A DNA stretch of 64,000 bases, from the NCBI GenBank assembly GCA_021404565.1, contig JAAWWF010000029.1, positions 146,488 through 210,487 of the forward strand, read 5' to 3'. The notes under the pieces were generated by a model that saw only the letters and a program-made list of their open reading frames with translations, was not told the DNA's origin and made no database searches. Positions 28,636-37,892 of the stretch are shown here, in pieces; positions within the stretch are counted from its first letter, which is position 1; the number at the start of each line of letters is the position of its first letter. Made by a program: the position numbers and the translations under genes. The stretch is from Roseivirga sp. GTDB lineage: Bacteria; Bacteroidota; Bacteroidia; Cytophagales; Cyclobacteriaceae.

Positions 28636-29658
28636 TTAGTCCAGCTGCGCAAAAACCTTTTCCAGCAATGCTTTGGTGGCTTTGATGCCCTCGTCCTCTG
28701 AAAGCTGTTTGCCTTCGTATTCAATCCCTACATGTCCTTTAAAACCGGCAGCTTTCACAATTTTCATAATGCGGGAAAAATCTGAGTTCACTTCATTGCC
28801 TTGTTCATCAAACATATGGGCCTTGGCACTTACTGCTTTGGCATAGGGCATCAGTTCTTCTATGCCTTTATAGCGGTCATATTCATTTACGCAACCATCA
28901 GGTCCGTTTTCGATACAGAAGTTGCCAAAGTCAGGCAATGTGCCCACGTTATCCATATTAACCCTCTTCATCACGTCCGCGAGCCAGGCGCCATCAGAAG
29001 AGTAGCCACCGTGGTTTTCAACCACAACATTGATACCTTGGGAGGCACCATACTCACCTAGTTTTGAGAGGCCATCCACAGCATTGCTGGCAACTTCTTC
29101 CGCTGTACCTGATCCTGCCGCATTTACGCGTATGGTATGTGCACCCAGGTATTTGGCGATGTCTATCCAGGCATGATGGTTTTGCACTGCAGCGGCACGA
29201 GCGGCATCATCCGCATTCCCCAGGTCTCCCAGGGCATCGCACATAATAAGCCCGACACTGACTCCGGCTTCATCACATTTTTGTTTAAAGGCCTTCCAGT
29301 ACTCCATGTCATTGGCTTTGCCATAATAGAATGTATTCACGAGTTCAATGGAATTGACCCCATAGCTGGCTGCCAGGGCAGGGAAGTCCATAGGATCTTC
29401 ACCCTCCTGAATAAGCGCATCGGGATTTTCTCTGAGTGTTTTGCCAAACCATTGCCAACCGCCCCGGGCCTGCAGGTCGCCAAAGTATTTGCGATGGAGT
29501 GACCACTGGGCCAGTGAGATTTGAAAGTCGGGTGCTTCTGAAGCCACACTTTCACTTTCAGCGGCTGATTTGGAGCCAGAACCGCAGGCGTAGAGTGAGA
29601 AAAAGAGAAATAAGGCAGCGATGGCCTTAACTGTCAATAAAGATGCGCGTTTCTTCAT
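28636..29658 (-). CDS. Sugar phosphate isomerase/epimerase-like lipoprotein
   Basis: A 340-residue lipoprotein: signal peptide with lipobox LYAC (Cys ~25) and a serine-rich linker, then a xylose-isomerase-like TIM barrel (ISLAQWSLHRKYF; SYGVNSIELVNTFYYG; GVSVGLIMCDALGDLG; HTIRVNAAG; GINVVVENHGGYSS; VGTLPDFGNFC; GHVGIEYEGK). Conserved Glu, Asp and His residues that bind a metal in this family are present (VVENHGG, PDFGNF, GIEYEG). It probably acts on a sugar or cyclitol in the periplasm or on a membrane surface; the substrate cannot be told. It follows a glycosidase-like gene on the same strand. Confidence 0.88.
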   Translation of the reverse strand: MKKRASLLTVKAIAALFLFFSLYACGSGSKSAAESESVASEAPDFQISLAQWSLHRKYFGDLQARGGWQWFGKTLRENPDALIQEGEDPMDFPALAASYGVNSIELVNTFYYGKANDMEYWKAFKQKCDEAGVSVGLIMCDALGDLGNADDAARAAAVQNHHAWIDIAKYLGAHTIRVNAAGSGTAEEVASNAVDGLSKLGEYGASQGINVVVENHGGYSSDGAWLADVMKRVNMDNVGTLPDFGNFCIENGPDGCVNEYDRYKGIEELMPYAKAVSAKAHMFDEQGNEVNSDFSRIMKIVKAAGFKGHVGIEYEGKQLSEDEGIKATKALLEKVFAQLD

Positions 29659-29790
29659 TAGTTGAGGGTTTAGGTTAAAAACAGTCTTGAAATTGCCGAA
29701 AACTTAGGGAAGAAGCAAAAGTTAGATGTGTTTGCAGGAAGGTTTGGACAATGAGATTTTATTTGACTTAAGGCTCTTTTCAGAGAAGGA

Positions 29791-31257
29791 CTACTTCTCA
29801 GTGGATACACTAACAACTTCTCCCGGGCTAACCTTAATAGATTGATAAGTATACCATTGGTCATTTTCCTGAATTTGAGAACCAGGCTTTTGTTCACCAT
29901 TTACAAAGAGATATTCATGCTGTCCCGCCATTCTCGCATGCCAAAACAAAGCAGGACCAGACTGATTGGTGAATACAGTTTTGTGACTCCCAAGGTGAAT
30001 AACTGAGATTTTATTGGATAGAAGAGATACATTTTCCATTTCCACCCGGTTTTGTTCTTTTTCAAGCCTCGAAAATGTCGAAACCATGTTTTCCGGAGCA
30101 CTCACGTTGATGCCCATCAGACCTCTTGTAATATGCTCAATTACGGTAAAGGAGTTTTCTGGATAGTCCCTCCTCGGATTTTTAGCACTACAAAGATCCA
30201 GAATCATTTTAGTGGCAATGTCTGAGTGACCATTCTCGTAAAAGATAATCGGTAGGTATGATTTCAGCTCTACAATCAGTTTGTCAAAGTGAGTAACATA
30301 GAGCTCAGTAATGTCTTTTATCTTTTTAGGATCCGATATAGCATCAAAATAGAGCAGATAGTGAAGAAAAGCTTGATTGTCACCGACCATGAAATAGTCA
30401 AAGTTTCTGTCGGAGTATTGTATGGAACGATAGGCCTGCCGTTCATTGTCCCACCAAAAGTCATCAAGGAATTTTTGCTCTCTTGTGGCTTTTTTCAAAT
30501 ACTTTTTACTTTCGTCTATTCTCCCTGATAGACCCAAAATCTCCGCATACGCTTTATAAGCAGCTACTATAGACGCAGACATGTCAATACCCAGATAAGC
30601 TTCTCCGCGACCACCCTCATTATATGTTGGAATACCCCGGTTTCCACCAAACCTGCTCTTGGCATTGTCCTTAATCTGGTGCATAGATCGCTTACGATGG
30701 GTAATCTCTCCAAAACTTAGATCCCAGTGATTGATATATTGATTCATAGTCAATTGGTAGAAATTCAAAAAATCGGGGTTATCCAAATAGGCCTTGTTGC
30801 CCGACCAGGTATACAACCGATGAGCACTGTAAAGCATATCAAAGTTTGCCGGTAGGTTATACCAGAAGTCTTTGTCATTTTCGTAGTCTACGGGGGCAGG
30901 TTTATCATATCGGTTGATCTCCCAGTAGGAGCAATAGTCCTTATCTGCACTAATGTTTTGGGCAAACTTGAGGAACATATTAAAGTTATGTTGACTGAGT
31001 CCCAGAATTTCTGCGCCAATGCTCTGATGTGAAACATCCCTCATGCAGAAAGCTTCCCTGTTGGGCAAGGCTGCCTCATACCAATGGCCTACCAGGTCAG
31101 AACCGTCATGAGCATAGGAGAGAGCTTTATTTCTGGCCCATTTAAATGCCTTATTTAACTCCTTATTATCACTTTTGAAACTTAGTTCTGTTTGAGCCCA
31201 TGCATAACAGGTTGTTAAGAAAAGCAACAGAACAATCATCTTGACTCTTCTGATCAT
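29791..31257 (-). CDS. Secreted six-hairpin glycosidase-like protein
   Basis: A 488-residue protein with a signal peptide (MIVLLLFLTTCYAWAQ) and a mature region of the (alpha/alpha)6-barrel glycosidase type: LNKAFKWARNKALSYAHDGSDLVGHWYEAALPNREAFCMRDVSHQ with an acidic and aromatic cleft, YCSYWEINRYDKPAPVDYENDKDFWYNLPANFDML, and GRGEAYLGIDMSASIVAAYKAYAEI. This pattern is found in GH78/GH63-like enzymes; the exact family is uncertain. It probably attacks a polysaccharide or oligosaccharide outside the inner membrane. It is 132 nt upstream of the sugar-isomerase lipoprotein, and the two may work on the same substrate (inference). Confidence 0.8.
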   Translation of the reverse strand: MIRRVKMIVLLLFLTTCYAWAQTELSFKSDNKELNKAFKWARNKALSYAHDGSDLVGHWYEAALPNREAFCMRDVSHQSIGAEILGLSQHNFNMFLKFAQNISADKDYCSYWEINRYDKPAPVDYENDKDFWYNLPANFDMLYSAHRLYTWSGNKAYLDNPDFLNFYQLTMNQYINHWDLSFGEITHRKRSMHQIKDNAKSRFGGNRGIPTYNEGGRGEAYLGIDMSASIVAAYKAYAEILGLSGRIDESKKYLKKATREQKFLDDFWWDNERQAYRSIQYSDRNFDYFMVGDNQAFLHYLLYFDAISDPKKIKDITELYVTHFDKLIVELKSYLPIIFYENGHSDIATKMILDLCSAKNPRRDYPENSFTVIEHITRGLMGINVSAPENMVSTFSRLEKEQNRVEMENVSLLSNKISVIHLGSHKTVFTNQSGPALFWHARMAGQHEYLFVNGEQKPGSQIQENDQWYTYQSIKVSPGEVVSVSTEK

Positions 31258-31380
31258 GTGTTCAATTTCAAAAAACTCTTCATCCGAGACAAGCTCTGTT
31301 TTTTTGTTTGCCTGTGGTTTGGCAAATTCTAACGTCTATAATCTGGCGTCTGTCATCTCAACAATTACCTTTGCAGCCAA

Positions 31381-32061
31381 ATGAAGAAAATCAATATCGC
31401 CATCGATGGTTTTTCTGGTTGTGGTAAGAGCAGTACGGCCAAAGCAGTAGCCAGGGTACTCGACTATAAGTTTATAGATACAGGGGCCATGTACAGGGCG
31501 GTAACCCTCTACTTCCTGAGAAATAAGGTTGACCTTAATGATCCGGCACAGGTTGTTGATGCCCTCAGTGAGATCACAATCGACTTCAGGCCCAACAAAG
31601 AACTGGGAAAAAGCGAAACCTTTTTGAATCAACAGAATGTTGAGGAAGAGATCAGAAAAATGTACGTGTCTGAGATGGTGAGCCCGGTGTCGGCCATAAA
31701 GGCTGTGAGGGTAGCCATGGTAGCTCAGCAGCAGGAAATGGGCAAAGACAGGGGAGTGGTAATGGATGGAAGAGACATCGCTTCGGTGGTTTTTCCGGAT
31801 GCAGAGCTTAAGGTATTTATGAAAGCCAGCGATGAAGCGAGGGCAAAGCGGAGGCTGAAAGAGTTGGAGGAGAAGGGCGAGAGGGTTTCGCTTGATGAAA
31901 TTGCGCGGAATTTCAGAGAACGGGATGAGCAGGACAGTACCCGCAAGGAGAGTCCTTTGATTCAGGTGCCTGAAGCCGTTGTGATCGATACCTCTGACCT
32001 GGAATTTGAAGATCAAGTGCAAAAAGTATTAGCTTTGGCACAGGAAAGAATGACTGAGTAA
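31381..32061 (+). CDS. cmk: Cytidylate kinase
   Basis: A 226-residue cytoplasmic kinase that phosphorylates CMP and dCMP with ATP. P-loop GFSGCGKSS (residues 10-18), DTGAMYRAVTL motif, DGRDIASVVFPDAELKVF and RAKRRLKELEEKG are all typical. Length is standard (~225). It is followed 21 nt later by ispH, an arrangement I would call common in Bacteroidota. The TACCTTTG at 31366-31373 fits the TAnnTTTG -10 type but is so close to the ATG that the transcript would be nearly leaderless. Confidence 0.96.
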   Translation: MKKINIAIDGFSGCGKSSTAKAVARVLDYKFIDTGAMYRAVTLYFLRNKVDLNDPAQVVDALSEITIDFRPNKELGKSETFLNQQNVEEEIRKMYVSEMVSPVSAIKAVRVAMVAQQQEMGKDRGVVMDGRDIASVVFPDAELKVFMKASDEARAKRRLKELEEKGERVSLDEIARNFRERDEQDSTRKESPLIQVPEAVVIDTSDLEFEDQVQKVLALAQERMTE

Positions 32062-32082
32062 AGTGTTAGTGTTGGAGAAACT

Positions 32083-32976
32083 ATGGATGTCACGATAGAT
32101 AAAAATTCGGGTTATTGCTTCGGGGTTGAGTTCGCCATTCAGATGGCTGAAGACGAGATGGAAGATGGCAAGCTCTATTGCCTGGGTGATATCGTACATA
32201 ATAGTATGGAGGTAAAACGCCTCAATGCCAAAGGGCTGGAGGTGATTGACCGGGAACAGCTTGAAAATATTCGTGATTCCAAAGTACTCATCAGGGCCCA
32301 TGGCGAGCCACCGGAAACCTATGAGCTGGCCTTGCGTAACAATATTGAATTAGTCGATGCCTCTTGTCCTGTGGTGCTCAAGCTGCAAAACAGGGTAAAG
32401 CTGGCCCACGATAAAATGACCCGGGCGAACGGACAGATCGTGATCTATGGTAAAACCGGCCATGCCGAGGTGATAGGACTTACGGGTCAAACCAAAAATG
32501 AAGCGATTATTGTGATGGACGATGATGATCTTGAAAAGATCGATTATACACGTCCCGTTACTCTATTCAGCCAGACCACAAAAAGCACCTCAGGCTTTTA
32601 TCGTATCAGAGAAATGATTCAGGAACGGATCAGAGAGGCCAAAGGCACATTGGAAGAACTGGACTTCAACGCCAATGACAGCATTTGCCGTCAGGTGTCT
32701 AACCGAGAGCCTCAGCTTCAGCGATTTTCCGAAGAAAAAGATGTGATCATTTTCGTGAGTGGGAAGAAGAGCTCTAACGGCAAAGCACTCTATGGTGTCT
32801 GTAAGCGTCAGAATGAGCGAAGTTACTTTGTTGAAAATGAAGAGGAGGTGGATTTGTCCTGGTTTAAGTCAACGGACACCATCGGTATTTGTGGTGCTAC
32901 TTCTACCCCGATGTGGCTTATGGAAAATGTCGCTACATACATCCGAAATTCCTTCACAGAAGCACCTATTGCATAA
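32083..32976 (+). CDS. ispH: 4-Hydroxy-3-methylbut-2-enyl diphosphate reductase
   Basis: A 297-residue iron-sulfur enzyme for the last step of the MEP isoprenoid pathway, producing IPP and DMAPP. The three cysteines that bind the 4Fe-4S cluster are visible: C12 (GYCFGV), C95 (DASCPVV) and C202 (NDSICRQ). Substrate-binding blocks IVHN, RAHGEPP, GKTGHAEV, SQTT and SSNGKALYGVC are present. It is probably cotranscribed with cmk (21-nt gap). Downstream, a 140-nt gap carries the likely nqr promoter. Confidence 0.96.
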   Translation: MDVTIDKNSGYCFGVEFAIQMAEDEMEDGKLYCLGDIVHNSMEVKRLNAKGLEVIDREQLENIRDSKVLIRAHGEPPETYELALRNNIELVDASCPVVLKLQNRVKLAHDKMTRANGQIVIYGKTGHAEVIGLTGQTKNEAIIVMDDDDLEKIDYTRPVTLFSQTTKSTSGFYRIREMIQERIREAKGTLEELDFNANDSICRQVSNREPQLQRFSEEKDVIIFVSGKKSSNGKALYGVCKRQNERSYFVENEEEVDLSWFKSTDTIGICGATSTPMWLMENVATYIRNSFTEAPIA

Positions 32977-33047
32977 ATATCCAATAAGTATTTCCAACTT
33001 CATTTTTTTAGGGCTAAATTCACCACCCGAAAGCCGCGAAATTGCTT

Positions 33048-33075
33048 TTGATTGAGGCAGATTGTGTTAATTTTG
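33048..33075 (+). promoter_or_regulatory. Bacteroidota-type promoter of the nqr operon
   Basis: TAATTTTG at 33068-33075 fits the Bacteroidota -7 consensus TAnnTTTG exactly, with a TTG at 33048-33050 (17 nt upstream) as the -33 element. The start would fall near 33082, giving a ~36-nt leader before nqrA at 33118. Confidence 0.5.
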
Positions 33076-33117
33076 CCTCGATTTTGATCAACCTTATTGA
33101 TTCGCAATAAAAAGAGT

Positions 33118-34485
33118 ATGTCTAAGATTCTAAAGCTTAAAAAAGGCTTTGATATTAACCTCGCAGGAAAGGCAGAAAAGACGATCGCAGATTCCCCTCT
33201 ATCGGAAACGTTTGCACTCAAACCCACCGACTTTATTGGCATGAAAAGACCCAAGCTTTTAGTAGCTGAGGGTGACAACGTTAAAGCAGGAACTCCTGTT
33301 TTATACGACAAAATGCAGGAAGATGTGATGTACTGTTCTCCAGTTAGTGGTGAGATAGTCGAAGTAAAAAGAGGAGCCAAACGGAAAATCCTCGAGATTA
33401 AAATTCTTGCCGACAAGGAGATCGAGTACGAAACGTTTGAAAGCTTCAACGTTTCTGACCTCACTGCAATGTCCAGAGAAGACGCACAGGCTCATATGCT
33501 GAAAGGCGGAGTCTGGCCGAATATCATCCAACGTCCTTACGGAGTGGTGGCCAATGAAAATGATTCGCCTAAAGCGATCTTCATTTCCACCTTCGACACC
33601 CATCCACTGGCAGCTGATCAGGCTTTCACCCTTAATGGTGAAGCAGAGGCCTTCCAGACAGGGGTGAGCATCCTTAAGAAATTTACGGAAGGTGATGTGC
33701 ACGTCAATCATAACTCTGATGCTGAAGTTTCTGCCACCTTTGGAGGTGCGGACAACGCACAGCACAATAAGGTATCAGGTCCGCACCCTGCCGGAAACGT
33801 AGGTGTGCAGATTCACCACATCGACCCTATTAACAAGGGAGATATGGTCTGGACTGTATCGCCTTACGGAGTTGTTCAGATTGGTAAGCTCTTCAATTCA
33901 GGTAAATACGATGCTTCAAGGCTTGTGGCTTTAGCCGGGTCTGAAGTAAGCGCTCCAAAATATTATAAAACTTATTCAGGTGCTGCAATCAGCAAACTGG
34001 TGGCCGGTAACCTGAAACAGGATCATGTTCGCTATATCTCTGGTAACCCTCTAACGGGAAGCCAGATAGAAGCAGACAGCTACCTGGGCTTTTATGATAA
34101 TCTTTTAAGTGTATTGCCAGAGGGAGATCATGCTGATTTTCTTGGGTGGATCTTACCTAAAAAGAATGTACTGAGCTTTCACAGGGCATGGGGCTTGTTC
34201 TCCTTCCTTAATGGAAAGGATAAAGAATATGTACTCGATACCAATACCAACGGTGAAGAACGTGCTTTTGTACAGACAGGTACTTTCGAGAAAGTGGTAC
34301 CCATGGATATCTACCCTACTTATCTGATCAAAGCCATCATGTCAGAAGATTTTGACAATATGGAGGCACTGGGCATTTATGAGGTCATTGAAGAAGATCT
34401 CGCACTTTGTGAATACATCGATGTGTCTAAGCACGATATTCAGGAGATAGTAAGAGAAGGTTTGGAATTAATGCAAAACGGATAA
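33118..34485 (+). CDS. nqrA: Na+-translocating NADH:quinone reductase subunit A
   Basis: A 455-residue cytoplasmic-side subunit of the Na+-NQR respiratory complex. The family opening MSKILKLKKGFDINLAGKAEK sets the start at the ATG at 33118; an upstream in-frame TTG would add seven unlike residues. Other family blocks are IGMKRPKLLVAEGDNVKAGTPV, FISTFDTHPLAAD and GPHPAGNVGVQIHHIDPINKGD. It is first in a tight operon nqrABCDE with gaps of 6 nt or more and one overlap. Length matches the family (~447-455). Confidence 0.96.
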   Translation: MSKILKLKKGFDINLAGKAEKTIADSPLSETFALKPTDFIGMKRPKLLVAEGDNVKAGTPVLYDKMQEDVMYCSPVSGEIVEVKRGAKRKILEIKILADKEIEYETFESFNVSDLTAMSREDAQAHMLKGGVWPNIIQRPYGVVANENDSPKAIFISTFDTHPLAADQAFTLNGEAEAFQTGVSILKKFTEGDVHVNHNSDAEVSATFGGADNAQHNKVSGPHPAGNVGVQIHHIDPINKGDMVWTVSPYGVVQIGKLFNSGKYDASRLVALAGSEVSAPKYYKTYSGAAISKLVAGNLKQDHVRYISGNPLTGSQIEADSYLGFYDNLLSVLPEGDHADFLGWILPKKNVLSFHRAWGLFSFLNGKDKEYVLDTNTNGEERAFVQTGTFEKVVPMDIYPTYLIKAIMSEDFDNMEALGIYEVIEEDLALCEYIDVSKHDIQEIVREGLELMQNG

Positions 34486-34491
34486 GTTGGC

Positions 34492-35676
34492 ATGAAGTTT
34501 TTACATAAACTATTAGAAAAACAGCGCCCTATGTTTGAAAAGGGCGGTAAGCTGGAGAAACTGTATTACCTGTTTGAAGCAGGTGAGACATTCATGTTCT
34601 CTCCCGCATCTACGGCAAAGAAAACCGGTGTGCAGATTCGTGATGCTATCGATTTGAAGCGTATGATGATGACCGTGGTGATCGCCATGGTACCTTGTTT
34701 GGTATGGGGTATTTTCAACGTAGGTTACCAGCATCACCTTGCGGTGGGGCAGGTTACCAGCTTCTTCTCAGTAGACAACCTGCTGTTCGGTGCCCGTTGG
34801 GTAATTCCAATCGTGCTGGTGTCTTATATAGCTGGTGGTGTGGCAGAAGGTATTTTTGCTGTCATCAGAAGTCACCCATTGAATGAAGGCTTCCTGGTAA
34901 CAGGGATGTTGATTCCGTTGATCGTTCCTCCAACCATTCCATTATGGCAAGTAGCTTTGGCTACCATTTTTGGTGTGGTAGTAGGTAAAGAGATTTTTGG
35001 TGGTACCGGTATGAATGTGCTCAACGTAGCCATGACAGCCCGTGCCTTCTTATACTTCGCTTATCCTTCTCAAATTTCAGGTGAGGTTTGGACCCAAATG
35101 GCTGGAGAAACTGCAGTAGATGCATATTCAGGTGCTACGGCACTGGCGATTGCACAGGAGACTGTCACTTCAGGAGGGAGTGATGTAGTGGCCGCTTTAG
35201 GTGACTTCTTTAGCTTTGATAATATGCTCTGGGGTTATATTCCCGGTTCAATAGGAGAGACCTCTACGATCATGGCCCTGGCTGGAGCGCTGATTTTGAT
35301 TGCTACCGGTGTTGGTAGCTGGAAAATCATTGTGAGTGTCTTTGCCGGTGCATTTGCTATGGGAACAATTTTCAACCTTGCAGGTGCCAATGCTTTCATG
35401 GATTTACCCGCTCATTACCATCTGGTAATTGGTGGTTTGGCCTTCGGTGCGGTGTTTATGGCTACTGACCCTGTGTCGGCAGCGCAAACCGAAACCGGTA
35501 AATGGATATATGGAATTTTGATAGGTATGATCACAGTGTTGATCAGAGTGGTGAACCCGGCTTATCCGGAGGGCATTATGCTGGCGGTGTTATTTATGAA
35601 TGTATTTGCTCCGCTTATCGATTATTACGTAGTAGAAGCAAACAAGAAAAGGAGGTTATCTCGTGCAACAGTCTAA
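34492..35676 (+). CDS. nqrB: Na+-translocating NADH:quinone reductase subunit B
   Basis: A 394-residue membrane subunit with about nine to ten helices. The site of covalent FMN attachment is visible as Thr216 in YSGATALA, the SGAT motif of NqrB. Family blocks FGARWVIPIVLVSYIAGGVAEG, VGKEIFGGTGMNVLN and FMATDPVSAAQTETGKW are present. It starts 6 nt after nqrA and its last 14 nt overlap the nqrC start. Length is slightly below the ~415 of gammaproteobacterial NqrB. Confidence 0.96.
   Translation: MKFLHKLLEKQRPMFEKGGKLEKLYYLFEAGETFMFSPASTAKKTGVQIRDAIDLKRMMMTVVIAMVPCLVWGIFNVGYQHHLAVGQVTSFFSVDNLLFGARWVIPIVLVSYIAGGVAEGIFAVIRSHPLNEGFLVTGMLIPLIVPPTIPLWQVALATIFGVVVGKEIFGGTGMNVLNVAMTARAFLYFAYPSQISGEVWTQMAGETAVDAYSGATALAIAQETVTSGGSDVVAALGDFFSFDNMLWGYIPGSIGETSTIMALAGALILIATGVGSWKIIVSVFAGAFAMGTIFNLAGANAFMDLPAHYHLVIGGLAFGAVFMATDPVSAAQTETGKWIYGILIGMITVLIRVVNPAYPEGIMLAVLFMNVFAPLIDYYVVEANKKRRLSRATV
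35650..35655 (+). promoter_or_regulatory. Unusually strong ribosome-binding site for nqrC
   Basis: AGGAGG lies 7 nt before the GTG at 35663, inside the end of nqrB. A full Shine-Dalgarno sequence is rare in Bacteroidota, and here it marks the GTG as the true start and keeps translation of the overlapping gene efficient. Confidence 0.7.
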
Positions 35677-36430
35677 TTCATACATAATCATCTTTGCCCT
35701 GGTGCTGACCGTCATTTTAGGTGGACTGTTGTCAGGTGTAGCGCAGGTATTGGGGCCAACTCAGAAAAAGGCCATTGACCTGGATACCAAAAAGCAGATT
35801 CTGGGAGCAATACCCAGTGAAAAACTGGCTTTAGAGGGTATGGAGGCCGATGCCGTACTCGACAGGTACAAGGCGGTAATTACTTCGGTAGTAACTGATT
35901 ACGAAGGCAACCTGATTGACACCAATGAAAAGGGTGGACCAATGGTAGCTGAAGAAGTAAACATTGAGAAGAACTACAAGAAAGCGCTTGAAGATCGTCA
36001 GTATCCGGTATTTAAGTATACCTCTGGCGGTGAGACCACCTACATTCTGCCAACCTTTGGAGCAGGCCTGTGGGATGCTATCTGGGGCTTTGTGGCCGTG
36101 TCTGAAGACTTTACAACTGTAAAGGGGATTAGCCTGGCACACAGGGGAGAGACTCCTGGTCTGGGAGCTCGTATTACAGAAACGGAAGTTCAGGCTCGCT
36201 ATGTGAATAAGAGCATTGTAGATGCCAGCGGAGAGCTGGTAGCAATCACCATGATCAAAGGAGAGAAAAATCCTGAGTCGAAGCTGGGACCTACCAAGGT
36301 AGATGGAATGGCAGGAGCCACACTTACAGCTGTGGGGGTGAATAAGATGCTTTTGGCATACCTGGATTGCTACAAGAACTATTTTGAGAAGAACGTGAAA
36401 GGTGCTAGTGCGCTTTCAATGAACCAATAA
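35663..36430 (+). CDS. nqrC: Na+-translocating NADH:quinone reductase subunit C
   Basis: A 255-residue subunit with one N-terminal membrane helix (YIIIFALVLTVILGGLLSG) and a periplasmic FMN-binding domain. FMN is attached through the Thr of the DGMAGATLTA motif (Thr220 by my count). Other family blocks: GLWDAIWGFVAVSEDF, AHRGETPGLGARI and PESKLGPTKVDGMAGAT. It uses a GTG start 14 nt inside the end of nqrB, supported by AGGAGG. It is 19 nt before nqrD. Confidence 0.96.
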   Translation: MQQSNSYIIIFALVLTVILGGLLSGVAQVLGPTQKKAIDLDTKKQILGAIPSEKLALEGMEADAVLDRYKAVITSVVTDYEGNLIDTNEKGGPMVAEEVNIEKNYKKALEDRQYPVFKYTSGGETTYILPTFGAGLWDAIWGFVAVSEDFTTVKGISLAHRGETPGLGARITETEVQARYVNKSIVDASGELVAITMIKGEKNPESKLGPTKVDGMAGATLTAVGVNKMLLAYLDCYKNYFEKNVKGASALSMNQ

Positions 36431-36449
36431 ACTTAAAGAACAAGTATAA

Positions 36450-37112
36450 ATGAGTACTGAAACTTTAGAAGCACCGGTAGTAAAGAAGAAAGAAGCTTTA
36501 CTGTCGAAAAGAAGAAAGAAGTTTGTTACCGATCCATTGAATGACGACAATCCGGTTACCGTACAGGTATTGGGTATCTGTTCTGCACTGGCCGTAACCA
36601 CACAGATGAAGCCTACCTTTATCATGGCCGTATCTGTGATCTTCGTATTGATCGCCTCCAACCTGACCATCTCTCTGATGAGAAACCTGGTTCCGGGTCG
36701 TATCCGAATCATTGTTCAGCTGGCTGTAGTGGCTACGCTGGTAACACTGGTGAGTGAGGTTTTGAAAGCATACTCTTACGATATGTATAAGACCCTGTCG
36801 GTTTTCATTGGTCTGATCATTACCAACTGTATTGTAATGGGACGCCTGGAAGCTTTTGCTTTAGGTAATAAGCCTTACGATTCTGTACTGGATGGCCTCG
36901 GTTCTGGTCTGGGTTATTCCTGGATTATCCTGGCTGTGGCTTTCTTCAGAGAAATCCTCGGTTCAGGTAAAGTATTCGGTTATGCCCTTTTTGATGAAAT
37001 GGGTATCGACTTCACCACCAATGGTTTGATGGTGACTCCGGTAGGAGCCTTTATCGTACTTGGCTTTATCATCTGGGTACAGAGAACAAAAACGGGTTAC
37101 GTAGAACACTAA
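36450..37112 (+). CDS. nqrD: Na+-translocating NADH:quinone reductase subunit D
   Basis: A 220-residue integral membrane subunit with six helices, homologous to NqrE and RnfE. Family blocks: [63 protein letters not shown] and [11 protein letters not shown]. The Cys in ITNCIVMGR is one of the conserved half-channel residues that bind the intramembrane iron centre together with NqrE. It sits in the operon 13 nt before nqrE. Confidence 0.96.
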   Translation: MSTETLEAPVVKKKEALLSKRRKKFVTDPLNDDNPVTVQVLGICSALAVTTQMKPTFIMAVSVIFVLIASNLTISLMRNLVPGRIRIIVQLAVVATLVTLVSEVLKAYSYDMYKTLSVFIGLIITNCIVMGRLEAFALGNKPYDSVLDGLGSGLGYSWIILAVAFFREILGSGKVFGYALFDEMGIDFTTNGLMVTPVGAFIVLGFIIWVQRTKTGYVEH

Positions 37113-37125
37113 AACACAGAAGATC

Positions 37126-37737
37126 ATGGATTTAGTAAACTTAGGAATTAAGTCAATTTTCATAGAGAACATGGTGTTTGCCTACTTTCTGGGCATGTGT
37201 TCTTTCCTGGCGGTATCTAAAAAGGTATCCACAGCATTTGGTTTGGGACTGGCCGTAGTATTCGTACTGGGTATGACAGTACCTATGAACTGGTTGCTCA
37301 ACGAATTTATTTTAAAAGAAGGAGCCCTCTCCTGGTTAGGTGGTGATATGGCTACCATGGACCTCTCTTTCCTGCGCTTTATCATGTTTATCGCCATTAT
37401 TGCGGCCATGGTACAGCTGGTAGAGATGACCATTGAGAAGTTTTCTCCATCTCTGTATGGCTCACTTGGTATTTTCCTTCCGCTGATCGCGGTAAACTGT
37501 GCTATCCTGGGTTCTTCCCTGTTTATGGCACAGAGAGATTATACTTTAGGTGAGGCTACTGTATTTGGCTTTAGCTCTGGTTTTGGTTTCTTCCTCGCTA
37601 TTATTGCGCTGGCAGCCATTCGTGAGAAACTGAGATATTCAAATGTACCTGATGGCCTGAAAGGTCTTGGTATCACCATGTTTATCACCGGACTGATGGG
37701 TATTGCTTTTATGAGCTTTATGGGTATTTCTATCTAA
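37126..37737 (+). CDS. nqrE: Na+-translocating NADH:quinone reductase subunit E
   Basis: A 203-residue membrane subunit with six helices. Family blocks: [66 protein letters not shown] and [18 protein letters not shown]. The Cys of LGMCSF and VNCAILG are the conserved iron-centre ligands. It is the last gene of the operon here: a strong terminator follows at once, and nqrF, which normally follows, is missing from this locus. Confidence 0.96.
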   Translation: MDLVNLGIKSIFIENMVFAYFLGMCSFLAVSKKVSTAFGLGLAVVFVLGMTVPMNWLLNEFILKEGALSWLGGDMATMDLSFLRFIMFIAIIAAMVQLVEMTIEKFSPSLYGSLGIFLPLIAVNCAILGSSLFMAQRDYTLGEATVFGFSSGFGFFLAIIALAAIREKLRYSNVPDGLKGLGITMFITGLMGIAFMSFMGISI

Positions 37738-37760
37738 AGAAAGACTCTTAATGATATTTG

Positions 37761-37792
37761 AAAAGCCCAGGCGGAAACGTTTGGGCTTTTTT
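37761..37792 (+). terminator. Rho-independent terminator after nqrE
   Basis: Stem AAAAGCCCA (37761-37769) / TGGGCTTTT (37782-37790) followed by T, 23 nt after the nqrE stop. It ends the operon before any nqrF. Confidence 0.9.
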
Positions 37793-37892
37793 GTTTGGAT
37801 TGGCTGCTGTTTCCGATTGGGCTTAAGGACAGAAATTTATACTGATTTACCTTTACACATATCGAAATGGCAGAAGGTGGTGTTATTATATC

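Noticed and set aside
31366..31373. TACCTTTG as the cmk promoter
   Set aside because: Fits TAnnTTTG, but it is only 7 nt from the ATG and has no TTG at -33; left as a remark only.
31336..32022. Long minus-strand frame (228 codons) opposite cmk
   Set aside because: It is the antisense shadow of cmk, whose motifs are unmistakable; the translation is Cys/His-rich with no known family.
34487..34503. TTGGCAT between nqrA and nqrB as a sigma-54 promoter
   Set aside because: No GC or TTG at the right distance; the genes are 6 nt apart in an operon, so an internal promoter is not needed.
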